A DNA stretch of 56,441 nt. It comes from Aquibacillus sediminis. Its GTDB lineage: Bacteria; Bacillota; Bacilli; Bacillales; Amphibacillaceae. A program made the translations under genes and the position numbers. The DNA is taken from the NCBI RefSeq assembly GCF_005870085.1, contig NZ_SZNM01000025.1, positions 1-56,441 of the forward strand, in the 5' to 3' direction. Each line of letters begins with the position of its first letter. Positions within the stretch are counted from its first letter, which is position 1. The notes beneath the pieces were generated by a model. The model was not told the DNA's origin. It worked only from the letters and a program-made list of their open reading frames with translations, and made no database searches. This document shows positions 7,147-16,182 of the stretch, in pieces.

Positions 7147-9492
7147 GTTCACTTCATAAATCTTATAATGTGTATAGTAATCATTTGGAACTTGTTCAAT
7201 GAAAGGACTTGGTTTCCCTAACGAAAACATTTTTAGCTCATGCATGGCTCTAGTTCCGGCCGTATAAAATAAATTTCTCTCTAAGTCTCGATTGTATAGT
7301 TGTTCAGATGCATTATGAATGATCACCGCATCAAATTCAATTCCTTTAGCCAAATATGCTGGAATCACGACAATTCCTTTACTAAACGTATGTGTGTCAT
7401 GGTTCATTAATTTCACATCCAGACGGTGCTGCAAGTTCCGATAAACAATCGTGCTTTCCCTCATTGTCTTACAAATGACCGCAATTGTCTGATGGCCTCG
7501 TTCTTCCATGTCCTCGATTTGTTCGACTAATTTTTCGTATAGTATTTCATAATTCCCTACTTCAGTAAGAACTGGTTTCACTCCATCACGGTTAAAAGGC
7601 TCAATTTGATCCCCTTCAGGCATAAAAGATTTTGTGAAATCCACAATCTGTTTTGTTGAACGATAACTTCTTCTTAAAGTAATCTTTTCGTGCTTTTCTT
7701 TCATTTTATCCGATAACAAGGTTTCTTCATGTAGTGCATGCGCATAAATTGCTTGACTAATATCTCCAAGTAACGTCATGCGACTATTTGGAAAGAGGCG
7801 CTTTAAATAAGCAAATTGAAATGGCGAATAATCCTGTGCTTCATCAATAAATACATGCTGAATCGATAGGTTTGATTGGAATCCAGTCAACAGTTTCTTG
7901 AAATAGAGATATGGCGTAGCATCCTCCCATGTTAGCTGGTTATTTTTTATATACTCGATCGTTCGTTTACAAATCGCATCCCAATTAAGTGGTAATTGTT
8001 GTGAGTAAATATCTGCCAACTCTTGATCAAGAAATAACTTAATAAATGTATTTTTAACATCTACAAAGTAAAATAACTTAACCTTTTGCCTTAAAGGTTT
8101 CAGTTTATTAGCGATCACCTTTCTCCTTAGTAATTCCTCTTCACGATCAAAGTCATCAAAAGTATCTTCAGAAAAAGGGTTTTCTTCTTGTAATTGTTGA
8201 TGAACTTTCAGGTAATCTTCCTTATCCAATAGTTGAATTTCATCTAATACCCAATCTTGATTTTTCTCTTTTCGTGCAAATTGTTTTAGTTTAGTCAGTA
8301 GCCATTCTGATACAGCTTCAATCCGGTTTGGGATAGCCATTGAGGCATCTAAGCCATAAAAATAGGATTCGATTTCTTCCTTAGTTACCAAGGTTTGTCC
8401 CCGGAATGTAATATTGGTAAATACGACGCCTTTTTGTTCTAATTTATTAACAAACGTATCGATCATTCGCTTATATTCAAGGCTTGCTTTAAAACGAATC
8501 GCTTCTACCCTTGTATCATAGTTCTTACCAGTTCCATTTAAGTAATATTCCATTTGATCGAACGGTGATTCAATCGTAAACTGCTTATCTAACTGCCCAT
8601 TCACATAATCGGAGAACGTCGTTTGCTGCATATTTTCTTCTCCTAATTCAGGTAAAACTGTTGCAACATAACTATTAAATAATGGATTAGGAGAAAATAA
8701 AACAATATTTTCTGAGTTTAACACTTCTCGGTATCGATACAATAAATAGGCGACTCGTTGTAAGGCTGCAGATGTTTTTCCACTACCAGCTACCCCTTGG
8801 ACAATCAACAAATTACTTTTTTCATTACGAATAATTTGGTTTTGCTCACGTTGAATCGTGGCAACAATGCTTTTCATATTCGTATCCGCGTTGCCTCCAA
8901 GTACCGCTTGCAGCAAGTGATCCCCAATCGTTAAACCTGTATTAAACATCCCTTTCAGTTTTCCATTGCGAATGATAAACTGTCGCTTAAGCGTGATTTC
9001 CCCTTCAATCGTTCCGTCAATTGTTTCATACTCCGCCTCACCTGGTGGGTAGTCGTAGTACAAACTTGAAATAGGCGCTCGCCAATCATAGATTAAAAAA
9101 TCATCATCGTTTTCATCCATTAATGATGAAATCCCAATATAAATTGGTTCCTCGTAGGCCTCTCCATCCTCTTTAAAATCAATCCTACCGAAATATGGCG
9201 AATCCTCCAATCGATATAACGTTTTTAGGTGTTCATTTACTTGCCCATAGCTTCTCTCGCGTTCCGATAGAAATTCTGCTTGTTGTTTTAAACTTGCCTG
9301 TGTCTCAATCACATCATCCATTTCATCCAAGTTTACGGTAACATCTTCCCAGAAGTTTTTCCTTATATCGATGACCCCTTCTTTTAAGCCACCTTCACGA
9401 TCACTTAACTTTTCAATTTTATTATTTATCTCATCAACCACTTGATCAACACGTTCTTGTTCTTCCATCCACTCTTTATCATTTTCATTCAT
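7135..9492 (-). CDS. helD: HelD, RNA polymerase recycling motor (UvrD-like SF1 ATPase)
   Basis: Protein of 785 aa, close to the 774 aa of B. subtilis HelD. Residues 1-95 or so are rich in Glu/Lys heptads and fit the antiparallel coiled-coil arm that enters the secondary channel of RNA polymerase. The Walker A motif GVAGSGKT follows at about 233-240, the DEAQ box (HVFIDEAQDYS) at about 555, and the SF1 motif with SYRSTKQIV near 620. HelD pries RNA polymerase off DNA after termination using ATP. The ATG at 9492 follows GGGGGTG by 6 nt; the TTG start five codons earlier overlaps that site. It is a single-gene unit. Confidence 0.93.
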   Translation of the reverse strand: MNENDKEWMEEQERVDQVVDEINNKIEKLSDREGGLKEGVIDIRKNFWEDVTVNLDEMDDVIETQASLKQQAEFLSERERSYGQVNEHLKTLYRLEDSPYFGRIDFKEDGEAYEEPIYIGISSLMDENDDDFLIYDWRAPISSLYYDYPPGEAEYETIDGTIEGEITLKRQFIIRNGKLKGMFNTGLTIGDHLLQAVLGGNADTNMKSIVATIQREQNQIIRNEKSNLLIVQGVAGSGKTSAALQRVAYLLYRYREVLNSENIVLFSPNPLFNSYVATVLPELGEENMQQTTFSDYVNGQLDKQFTIESPFDQMEYYLNGTGKNYDTRVEAIRFKASLEYKRMIDTFVNKLEQKGVVFTNITFRGQTLVTKEEIESYFYGLDASMAIPNRIEAVSEWLLTKLKQFARKEKNQDWVLDEIQLLDKEDYLKVHQQLQEENPFSEDTFDDFDREEELLRRKVIANKLKPLRQKVKLFYFVDVKNTFIKLFLDQELADIYSQQLPLNWDAICKRTIEYIKNNQLTWEDATPYLYFKKLLTGFQSNLSIQHVFIDEAQDYSPFQFAYLKRLFPNSRMTLLGDISQAIYAHALHEETLLSDKMKEKHEKITLRRSYRSTKQIVDFTKSFMPEGDQIEPFNRDGVKPVLTEVGNYEILYEKLVEQIEDMEERGHQTIAVICKTMRESTIVYRNLQHRLDVKLMNHDTHTFSKGIVVIPAYLAKGIEFDAVIIHNASEQLYNRDLERNLFYTAGTRAMHELKMFSLGKPSPFIEQVPNDYYTHYKIYEVNKGQ

Positions 9493-10092
9493 TTCTAACA
9501 CCCCCAATAAAATACACGAACAGCTATATAGATACTTCTTAATAGTAGTTATCGTTAGCGAATTATTTCTATGTTAAACCTTAAATCTATATTATTATAT
9601 ACACAAGTAAAACGGAAAACCATGTTGATGTAACTGTTTGTTATATTTTGCCAATTTATTCTAAGAAGTATGGTGATACGACCTTTCTTCCAACCATTTA
9701 TAGAAAAGTACTGACCAAACACACACAAAGTTCATCTTACTTATTCGATGTAATGTTAAAGCTTTCCTTGCTTGATCCAAAAATAATTATTCGATCCACG
9801 TTATCTTGCCTACTGTACGGTGATTATTACCTTAGTTTACGACGCGAATTGCTCATTCATGCTATCCAAGCCCTTTGAATCTGTTCATAGGACAAATTAA
9901 ACCTTCATAAGTGTATTCTATATAGAATCTACCACCAATTACATGATTATAATCGTTAGTCAGCACCATTTTTTATTATGGTTCTCGACGCAGGAAAAAG
10001 ATACTGTATACCTACATTCGAATCACTTCATTTTTTTACACGTGTGATGTAACATATGTATTTAGTAATACGAATTATATTGATAGAAAGAA
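9493..10092. other. 600-nt gap between helD and the MFS gene
   Basis: Divergent promoter region for helD (minus) and the exporter (plus). It is AT-rich, with an ACACGTGT palindrome near 10038, but I see no promoter with good hexamers and correct spacing. A 76-codon frame at 9648-9878 lacks a ribosome binding site and is probably not a gene. Confidence 0.4.
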
Positions 10093-11331
10093 GTGATCAC
10101 TATTACCCAAGAACAAACCGTTAAGAGGAATTTGTTCATCATGTGGTTTGCCAACTTCTTTATAGCAGGAAGCATCACCATGGTATTACCATTTTTGTCA
10201 TTATATATTGAAACATTAGGAGACTTTAGTGACCAATATGTACAAAATTGGTCAGGCATCACATTTGCTGTTACATTTGTAGCAGCTTTTATTTGTTCAC
10301 CTATTTGGGGTAAAATAGGGGACCGTCACGGAAGAAAGCCCATCTTAGTCATTTCTGGAATCGGCCTTGGTTTATCTGTTTTATTGATGGGGTTTACCAC
10401 TTCTGTTTGGCAATTATTTTTATTACGTTTATTAATGGGCGTATTCACAGGCTTTGTATCGATGTCACAGGCGTTCATCTCCACACAAACCCCAAAACAT
10501 ATTGCTGGCCAAGTTCTAGGTGTATTACAAACAGGAAGTGTGACAGGTAGTTTAATGGGGCCACTAATCGGAGGGGTAATCGCAGATACGTTTGGCTATG
10601 CCGCAACATTTAAGTCTATCTCTACACTACTACTGTTATCAGGTATTCTTGTTTGGATTGGTGTGAAAGAGTTTAAACTAGAAGATTCAGAGCCAAACAC
10701 CAAAACAAGTTATTCTAGTAAAGAAGTCCTTCAACACATTATTCAAAACCGTCTACTGTTGATTGTCATGTTGATTTCCATGTTTATTCAAATTGCACAC
10801 TTTAGTATTCAACCGATCCTCTCTTTATATGTAGGGGAATTGCATGGCCCTGAAAACCTTGCCTTATATGCTGGGATTGCTTTTTCAGCTGCCGGGGCAG
10901 GTAACCTATTGATGTCTAGAAACTGGGGTAAAATTGCGGACCGTGTCGGTTATATTAAAATATTAATTGTTTTACTATTTATGGCCGCAATCGTTTATTT
11001 CCCAGGTGCTTTTGTTACGAACATTTGGCAACTCGTTGTTTTACGTTTTTTATTAGGCGTTTCGATTGGTGGCGTGATCCCTGTTCGCGTTGCTTACATC
11101 CGCCAAGAAGCACCAATTGCCATGCAAGGGGAAGTATTAGGGTATAACACAAGCATTCGTTTCCTAGGAAATACAATTGGTCCATTACTAGGTGGATTTC
11201 TTGCAGGTTACTTTGGCTTTTCTGCTGTATTCTTCGTCACGAGTTTCTTGTTATTACTCAGTGCAATCGCACTATGGGCTGCTGCTCAACGAAAGCCCGC
11301 AGCCATTAAAGAGCACTCGCATTCTGTCTAA
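10093..11331 (+). CDS. MFS transporter, DHA1 drug-exporter type
   Basis: Twelve-helix major facilitator of 412 aa. The DHA1 motif A appears as GDRHGRKP after helix 2, and a second, degenerate copy (GKIADRVGYIK) follows helix 8, showing the two six-helix halves. Such proton antiporters export hydrophobic drugs or metabolites; the substrate is unknown. The start is uncertain: GTG at 10093 directly abuts AAGAAG, while AAGAAGTGATC resembles the full anti-Shine-Dalgarno complement and would suit an ATT start at 10102. Either choice changes only three residues. The gene is monocistronic on the plus strand. A bidirectional hairpin at 11544 probably ends it. Confidence 0.85.
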   Translation: MITITQEQTVKRNLFIMWFANFFIAGSITMVLPFLSLYIETLGDFSDQYVQNWSGITFAVTFVAAFICSPIWGKIGDRHGRKPILVISGIGLGLSVLLMGFTTSVWQLFLLRLLMGVFTGFVSMSQAFISTQTPKHIAGQVLGVLQTGSVTGSLMGPLIGGVIADTFGYAATFKSISTLLLLSGILVWIGVKEFKLEDSEPNTKTSYSSKEVLQHIIQNRLLLIVMLISMFIQIAHFSIQPILSLYVGELHGPENLALYAGIAFSAAGAGNLLMSRNWGKIADRVGYIKILIVLLFMAAIVYFPGAFVTNIWQLVVLRFLLGVSIGGVIPVRVAYIRQEAPIAMQGEVLGYNTSIRFLGNTIGPLLGGFLAGYFGFSAVFFVTSFLLLLSAIALWAAAQRKPAAIKEHSHSV

Positions 11332-11475
11332 AAGAAGCAGGGGCGTAATGTGCAGGACTGACAAAACTCTTGTGAAATCTATTAAAACTTATTTCATTAT
11401 ACGCTATAAGTCTTTAACTAGCCAGACTATTTAGTGACCAGTCAAACTTACGCGATCGAGAGAAAAATGCTAATA

Positions 11476-11531
11476 ACATTAGAAATAACATAATAATTAA
11501 CATACATTCTCCTAACCCTATTTAGCAGTAT
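11476..11531. repeat. Direct repeat, copy 1, flanking the lipoprotein gene
   Basis: A block at 11476-11501 matches 12473-12498 at 25 of 26 positions, and a second block (TTTAGCAGTA at 11521) has a partner (TTCAGCAGTA at 12520) at nearly the same distance. The two copies bracket the lipoprotein gene. Confidence 0.7.
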
Positions 11532-11543
11532 AAATAGCAAACT

Positions 11544-11572
11544 AAAACGCTCAGAACCTGAGCGTTTTTTAT
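11544..11572. terminator. Terminator between convergent MFS and lipoprotein genes
   Basis: AAACGCTCAG and CTGAGCGTTT pair across a 3-nt loop with a T run on the plus strand and Ts (TTTTAG) on the minus strand. It probably serves both genes. Confidence 0.82.
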
Positions 11573-11637
11573 TGTATATTTAATTTTTCTTCTTCAACTA
11601 AAGACCCGGGTTTGTTGAATAACAGCATCTTTTGCCA

Positions 11638-12192
11638 CTATTGCATTTGTTGCGCCAAATCAATTAGCATTTCTTTCACTTTATTAGGATTATCCGTTTC
11701 CCCACTAAAATTAAGGGAATAATAAACGCCATTTTGTTTCCACTCCACAGAAACGGAATAACCGTCATTCGGAGGTCTATCTGGTATAAAATAAATCTCT
11801 TTATTATTGTCTAAGGTGATCTTTTCTGAATCTTCGTTTAGATAGTTTACTTCAAAATCCCTTGCATAAATCGTTAAGGTATTTCTGTACTTATCATCTG
11901 AGGTTGCTAAAAGCTCAATGGAAATATCTTTACCATCTTCGGTATCTATCCAATCAATGATGGTTGTTGGTTTGAAGGGCTCAAATGTTTTTGGTAAGTT
12001 GGGAACGTTTAAATTGAATGGCATTGCATTAATCGCTACATCTAAAGATGGCGCTTTGTATTGCTTCCCTTCGAGATCATTCGCATTTTGAATCACTTGA
12101 TCAGCTTCAAGGTTTTCAATATCTAATGTTTTATTATTTTCTTGACAAGCTACAAGCATTATAAGTAAAAACAAAACTATAATTTCTTTCAA
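11638..12192 (-). CDS. Uncharacterised lipoprotein
   Basis: The product has a short type II signal peptide with lipobox LVAC (Cys16) and should be anchored to the outer face of the membrane. The mature part of about 170 aa is mostly beta-strand-like, acidic and without a motif I recognise; the overall look resembles DUF4367-type lipoproteins, but I do not claim the family. I chose the TTG at 12192 because AAGGAGG lies 6-7 nt upstream and the signal peptide then begins properly; a start ten codons earlier would put basic residues and the ribosome binding site inside the gene. The gene is bracketed by 55-bp direct repeats. Confidence 0.75.
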   Translation of the reverse strand: MKEIIVLFLLIMLVACQENNKTLDIENLEADQVIQNANDLEGKQYKAPSLDVAINAMPFNLNVPNLPKTFEPFKPTTIIDWIDTEDGKDISIELLATSDDKYRNTLTIYARDFEVNYLNEDSEKITLDNNKEIYFIPDRPPNDGYSVSVEWKQNGVYYSLNFSGETDNPNKVKEMLIDLAQQMQ

Positions 12193-12472
12193 TGTTCTCC
12201 TCCTTGTTCTCTTTAGTTCCACTTTACATAAACCAAAATCCTTGTTGAAGATTACTGCTCTTTACTTTATGTACAGCTAGTCATAATGATTTTATCATAA
12301 AATTCCAACAATTAATTTAAAAAGAGAGGAACGTCTCCAATAATTTGACGTTCCACTTGTTGTGGTAATACCTCGGTTAAATTCTCCATAGCCTACTAAA
12401 TAATTTTATAAAACTTAAAACCCCAAAAAAACGTTGGAAAACAGAAACAACTCACTATTAACATCACAAATG

Positions 12473-12529
12473 ACATTAGAAATAACATAAAAATTAACCA
12501 TTCGCTTTAGCACCTTAAATTCAGCAGTA
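12473..12529. repeat. Direct repeat, copy 2, flanking the lipoprotein gene
   Basis: Partner of the block at 11476-11531; the two lie 997 bp apart in the same orientation, with the lipoprotein gene between them. Confidence 0.7.
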
Positions 12530-12542
12530 AAGATTTATGTAC

Positions 12543-12572
12543 ACATGGTAAAAAGGTTGCTATTTACCATGT
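12543..12572. promoter_or_regulatory. Perfect 10-bp inverted repeat, possible operator
   Basis: ACATGGTAAA and TTTACCATGT are separated by 10 nt. There is no T tract on either strand, so it is not a plain terminator. An operator or an RNA hairpin are both possible; no regulator is suggested by the context. Confidence 0.35.
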
Positions 12573-12620
12573 TAATTAAGGTGTTAAAATCAATAGATGT
12601 TGTTATATCCGTAAAAACAG

Positions 12621-12653
12621 GAGGAGTACGAAACGTTATGCGTTTTGTACTCC
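12621..12653 (-). terminator. Strong hairpin downstream of the NCS2 permease
   Basis: A 14-bp stem (AGGAGTACGAAACG with its complement, one G-U pair) closes a 5-nt loop. On the minus strand it is followed by CCTGTTTTTA. It lies about 55 nt past the permease stop. Confidence 0.65.
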
Positions 12654-12706
12654 TAAATAGTGTGTTATTTATTATTTTCTCCCCCTACAACTAAAACCCG
12701 TTACTT

Positions 12707-14044
12707 TTAAGCTGAGCTTTTTTGTTTGCTATGTTGATTATAGTCTTTTTTGTCTTTTAACTTCCACATTTGTTCTAGCGCAATCACCAATGTTGTACCG
12801 ACCAACAATCCGTTACTAGCAAAGTTTTGTACGATTGTGGGGAGATCAATGAAGACTTCAGGTGGTAAAAACATTGTCCCCATTCCAATCAAATAAGAAA
12901 TTCCAATAATCATTACCTTTTGACTATCTAGTCCATCATAGGAAACATTTCGAAGCGCTAAACCTACTAGTTGAACAAAAGTTGCTAGTAAGGCAGCATT
13001 AGCAACTGGTGCTGGAATTGCCGCCACAAATTGTACCAATGGTGGAAAGAGCGAAACAAGTATTAATACAATTGATGCATAGATAAATGGCGCTTTCCTC
13101 TTTTGACCTGTTAAACCGATAAAACCAGCTGATGTTGCTAGCGGAACATTTGCAACTGCTGCAAAGCCACCAGCAAGTCCGTGATTTATCCCGGAAAAGG
13201 CACTGCCTCGATTTACTTGGCCATGATCATAATCTGCTTTTCCATTAAGTATTTGACTAATAGCAACAATTGATGCAACAATGTTTGACAATAAAATAAT
13301 GGCTGTAACAAAAGCAATCGGAATTAAACTGATATCAAAGTCAGGCATTCCAAAGGCAAACACCTCTGGTACAGAAAATAATGAAGCTTGGTTCGTCACT
13401 GCCTGGTTTCCTACCACTAATGCAAAAACCATCCAACCAATCACAATTCCAATTAATACTGCGTAATTACTTAACCAACCACGTGCAAACGTAGATAAAC
13501 CCAATACAATAAAAAATGTAGCAAAGGCAATTATAGCTTCTGCTAACTGGATTGATTCCACACCCTGCTGAAGCCCTAACATTCCTTGTAGAAATGTCCC
13601 ACTCAATTGCACGGTAAGCAACAAGAAAAACGTCCCAATCACTAACGGAGTAAAAATCGGCAATATTTTCGCAGCAATTTTAAACACGCCAAATAATAAT
13701 AGAAATGCCCCCGTCAGAATCATGGTTGCTTCTAATTGCTGAAGCGACTCCGTTAAACTAATGCCGCTTTGCACACCTGTTATCGCCATCACAGAGAAAA
13801 TACTAATCCAAATCCCTGCCGGCCCCTCCATAATTGGCAAACGATGCCCTAGCACCCCTTGAAGCAAGGTGGCAACACCCGCAACAAATAATGTTCGTTG
13901 CATTAAGCCAGAGATTTCAATAAAACTCAACTCAAAAATAGCCCCAATTACGATTGGCATTGCAACCGTAGTCGCTAGAAAGAAAATAAACCATTGCACT
14001 GTCTCCATTGCCGTTTGTGTAATGGAGTGTTGTTGATTATTCAC
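12707..14044 (-). CDS. NCS2-family purine/pyrimidine permease
   Basis: Protein of 445 aa with about 14 hydrophobic segments, fitting the nucleobase-cation symporter-2 fold. The stretch GINHGLAGGFAAVANVPL near residue 287 corresponds to the NCS2 signature next to the substrate site, and PIMEGPAG near 69 is typical too. It imports uracil, xanthine, urate or a related base; the substrate cannot be read. The start is GTG at 14044, with AAGGAGAGG 8 nt upstream. It lies downstream of ridA on the same strand, but a terminator separates the two. Confidence 0.85.
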   Translation of the reverse strand: MNNQQHSITQTAMETVQWFIFFLATTVAMPIVIGAIFELSFIEISGLMQRTLFVAGVATLLQGVLGHRLPIMEGPAGIWISIFSVMAITGVQSGISLTESLQQLEATMILTGAFLLLFGVFKIAAKILPIFTPLVIGTFFLLLTVQLSGTFLQGMLGLQQGVESIQLAEAIIAFATFFIVLGLSTFARGWLSNYAVLIGIVIGWMVFALVVGNQAVTNQASLFSVPEVFAFGMPDFDISLIPIAFVTAIILLSNIVASIVAISQILNGKADYDHGQVNRGSAFSGINHGLAGGFAAVANVPLATSAGFIGLTGQKRKAPFIYASIVLILVSLFPPLVQFVAAIPAPVANAALLATFVQLVGLALRNVSYDGLDSQKVMIIGISYLIGMGTMFLPPEVFIDLPTIVQNFASNGLLVGTTLVIALEQMWKLKDKKDYNQHSKQKSSA

Positions 14045-14067
14045 ATTTTCCTCTCCTTAGAACGTAA

Positions 14068-14109
14068 AATAAGAAAAGCCACTACTATTAATGGCTTTTC
14101 TTATTTTAT
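14068..14109 (-). terminator. Terminator of ridA
   Basis: A perfect 14-bp stem (AATAAGAAAAGCCA and complement) with a 10-nt loop is followed on the minus strand by TTTTA. It separates ridA from the permease gene. Confidence 0.82.
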
Positions 14110-14165
14110 CATTAAAACTTTATTAAAATTGTATAAATGCTTATAGAACTTGAGGTATACCAACA

Positions 14166-14540
14166 CTAACGCTTGGCAATAACATCCATTTCGATATTAA
14201 CTCCTTTAGGTAAACGACTCACTTCAACTGTCGCTCTAGCTGGATATGGCTCGGTTAAGTAGGCAGAATAAACTTGGTTTACCGTTGCAAAGTCATCCAT
14301 ATTGGTAATATAAATGGTAAATTTGACTACATCAGTAAATGTTATACTTGCTTCATGAAGAATAGCTTCAATATTCTTCATTACTTGTGCGGTTTGATCT
14401 TCAATGCCTGAAGCGATTTCACCAGTTTCTGGATTAATTGGAATTTGCCCAGAAACAAATACTAAATCACCTAAGTCAATCGCTTGTGAATATGGACCAA
14501 TTGCTTGTGGCGCTTTTTTGGTTTGAATTGCCTTCGCCAT
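14166..14540 (-). CDS. ridA: RidA-family imine deaminase
   Basis: Protein of 124 aa, the normal size of RidA/YabJ. It shows the family blocks GPYSQA near residue 15, FVSGQIP near 28 and PARATVEV near 100, with Arg102 in the position of the arginine that binds the substrate carboxylate. The enzyme, a cytoplasmic trimer, hydrolyses reactive 2-aminoacrylate and similar enamines released by PLP enzymes. The ATG at 14540 follows AAAGGGTGG by 6 nt; a longer frame to 14597 adds a hydrophobic tail-like segment unlike the family and is rejected. It is divergent from the yjbQ-family gene, with about 110 nt between the starts. Confidence 0.93.
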   Translation of the reverse strand: MAKAIQTKKAPQAIGPYSQAIDLGDLVFVSGQIPINPETGEIASGIEDQTAQVMKNIEAILHEASITFTDVVKFTIYITNMDDFATVNQVYSAYLTEPYPARATVEVSRLPKGVNIEMDVIAKR

Positions 14541-14652
14541 AGATATCCACCCTTTCAATATGTAAGAATATTTAATCAACTCTATTAATTTTAACATACT
14601 ATCGGATTTTTAGTAGAATATATTTAAAATATATTTTGAAAGGATGCTTTTA

Positions 14653-15054
14653 ATGAAAAAAATGTTTCCATTACAAACACATTCTCACTCACAAATGATC
14701 GAGATTACGGATCAACTTGAAAACTGGATTTCAGAAACAGGCGTTCAAGAGGGGATATTGGTTGTCTCCTCCATGCATACGACTGCAGGCATAACGGTTA
14801 ATGAAAATGCCGATCCAGATGTCAAAACAGATATGTTACGACGATTCGATGAGGTTTATCCATGGGATCACGCAAAAGATAAGCATATGGAAGGAAACAC
14901 AGCGTCACATATGAAAACGAGCACAGTCGGCCATGCACAAACATTGATCATTTCCAAAGGTCGATTAATGCTAGGAACTTGGCAGGGAGTCTACTTTTGT
15001 GAGTTTGATGGGCCTAGACACAGAAAGTATGTAGCAAAAATAATGGAAGGGTAA
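14653..15054 (+). CDS. YjbQ/UPF0047-family protein
   Basis: Protein of 133 aa. Conserved family blocks are visible: [19 protein letters not shown] near residue 40, [14 protein letters not shown] near 80 and [15 protein letters not shown] near 110. The family is annotated as secondary thiamine-phosphate synthase on the basis of a weak activity seen in E. coli; the physiological role is unsettled. I chose the ATG at 14653 with GAAAGGA 9 nt upstream; an earlier start adds three residues. On the plus strand TTAACA and TAGAAT with 17-bp spacing (about 14595-14623) form a plausible promoter. It stands alone between ridA and the sirtuin gene. Confidence 0.85.
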   Translation: MKKMFPLQTHSHSQMIEITDQLENWISETGVQEGILVVSSMHTTAGITVNENADPDVKTDMLRRFDEVYPWDHAKDKHMEGNTASHMKTSTVGHAQTLIISKGRLMLGTWQGVYFCEFDGPRHRKYVAKIMEG

Positions 15055-15096
15055 CTATCAGCGTGAGAATCAGTAGACAAGGCATAACGGTTCTAT

Positions 15097-15312
15097 ATTC
15101 CGCTACTTCGTGAAAAAGGGGCTAAAGACAGATCCATCCGGTTCATTCCGTTATTTGGCACTAAACAGGGCTAAACAACTTAAAAATTGATACATAACGG
15201 AATAAGGAACCGCTTCATCCCTCAGGAAGGATACTTTTATAATGAAATAGCGGAATGAGAGCCCGCTTCCTTAACTTCCTTAGACAAAGAGCTTCCAGAT
15301 TCCGCTATTTCA
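15097..15312. repeat. Intergenic ATTCCGCTATT array, F-F-R-R-F
   Basis: Five cores lie between convergent genes, with CCG/CGG triplets at 15100, 15148, 15198, 15251 and 15302 (spacing 48, 50, 53, 51) and orientations F, F, R, R, F. Cores are accompanied by CCGGTTC or GAACCGC blocks at a fixed distance. No terminator of the usual type is seen for either flanking gene, so the array may form their 3' ends. Confidence 0.75.
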
Positions 15313-15373
15313 TAAAAACTGACCAAGTAGTAATGACTGCTTAGCTTACATACTAGGACAATGAATACTCCAT

Positions 15374-16111
15374 TCAAAAAACAATATCTTCTAGTTTATG
15401 AATGGTCTCTGTTAGATCAGCATGAATGACATAATCAAACAAACCATCTGCTGCTGTAGGTTCACGATTAATAATTACCATTGGCATTTTTAGGTGACTA
15501 GCATAATTAGGCAAAAGGCTAAACGGCGTAACAGTAAGGGAAGTTCCTAACACAAGTAACATTTGACTTGAGTCAATAACCGCCTCAGCTTCTGTATGCT
15601 TAGTGATTGGGTCTCCAAACAACACAATATTTGGTTTCAGTACATCTCCACAACCTGACTGATTACAATATGGAACCGCCTCTTTCATCACATAGTCTAA
15701 ATCGTAAACAGTACCGCAACTCGGACAAATTGCCGTATTTAAGTTGCCGTGATACTCTATCACACGACTACTGCCTGCTTCGCGGTGTAATCCATCGACA
15801 TTTTGTGTCACAATAGATAGTTTCTTTCCCTCATTCTCTAGTTCTTTAAGAAAATAATGTACGCGATTCGGTTGATAGTCTTTCAACAATTTTATTTGAA
15901 ATATATCTTTATACTTCACCCAAAAATCTTCTGGATTTGTAAAAAAGTACTCCCGTGACATATAATATTCTCGGGAATGATCTTGTGACCAAATTCCTTT
16001 TGTTGAACGAAAATCCGGGATCCCACTTGCTGTTGAAACACCAGCACCTGTTAAGACAACAATGTTGTTTGCTTGTTTTATTTTCTGCGTGAGTTCACGT
16101 AGTTGTTCCAA
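15374..16111 (-). CDS. cobB: Sir2-family NAD-dependent protein deacylase
   Basis: Sirtuin of 245 aa. The NAD-binding motifs GAGVSTASGIPDFR (near 22) and TQNVDGLH (near 102) are intact, the catalytic His is in EYHGNL, and four cysteines (CPSC and CNQSGC) form the zinc site. It removes acyl groups from lysines in the cytoplasm. The start is TTG at 16111 with GAAGGAG about 9 nt upstream. It follows araM by 71 nt without a clear terminator, so it may receive read-through from the arabinose operon; this is an inference. B. subtilis SrtN is the nearest named relative I can offer. Confidence 0.92.
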   Translation of the reverse strand: MEQLRELTQKIKQANNIVVLTGAGVSTASGIPDFRSTKGIWSQDHSREYYMSREYFFTNPEDFWVKYKDIFQIKLLKDYQPNRVHYFLKELENEGKKLSIVTQNVDGLHREAGSSRVIEYHGNLNTAICPSCGTVYDLDYVMKEAVPYCNQSGCGDVLKPNIVLFGDPITKHTEAEAVIDSSQMLLVLGTSLTVTPFSLLPNYASHLKMPMVIINREPTAADGLFDYVIHADLTETIHKLEDIVF

Positions 16112-16182
16112 TTGCTATCACTCCTTCATGGATAACATATCTTTAGTATTGTTTCCATGTCAAAGCATCTGAACCCCCTTCG

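Larger units (their letters stand above)
12193..12706. other. 514-nt gap with several inverted repeats
   Basis: No gene is visible. It holds a GGAACGTC/GACGTTCC hairpin (about 12330-12357), the second direct-repeat copy (12473), a 10-bp inverted repeat (12543-12572) and the permease hairpin (12621-12653). Confidence 0.6.

Noticed and set aside
9648-9878. 76-codon plus-strand frame in the helD-MFS gap
   Set aside because: No ribosome binding site, biased composition of AT-rich noncoding DNA, no family resemblance.
12330-12357. GGAACGTC/GACGTTCC hairpin in the lipoprotein-permease gap
   Set aside because: It has no T tract and no neighbouring conserved motif. It may be real structure, but nothing supports a specific role.
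14541-14652. T-box or riboswitch in the ridA-yjbQ divergent region
   Set aside because: The region is only about 110 nt and lacks the AGGGTGGNACCGCG motif or any aptamer core known to me.
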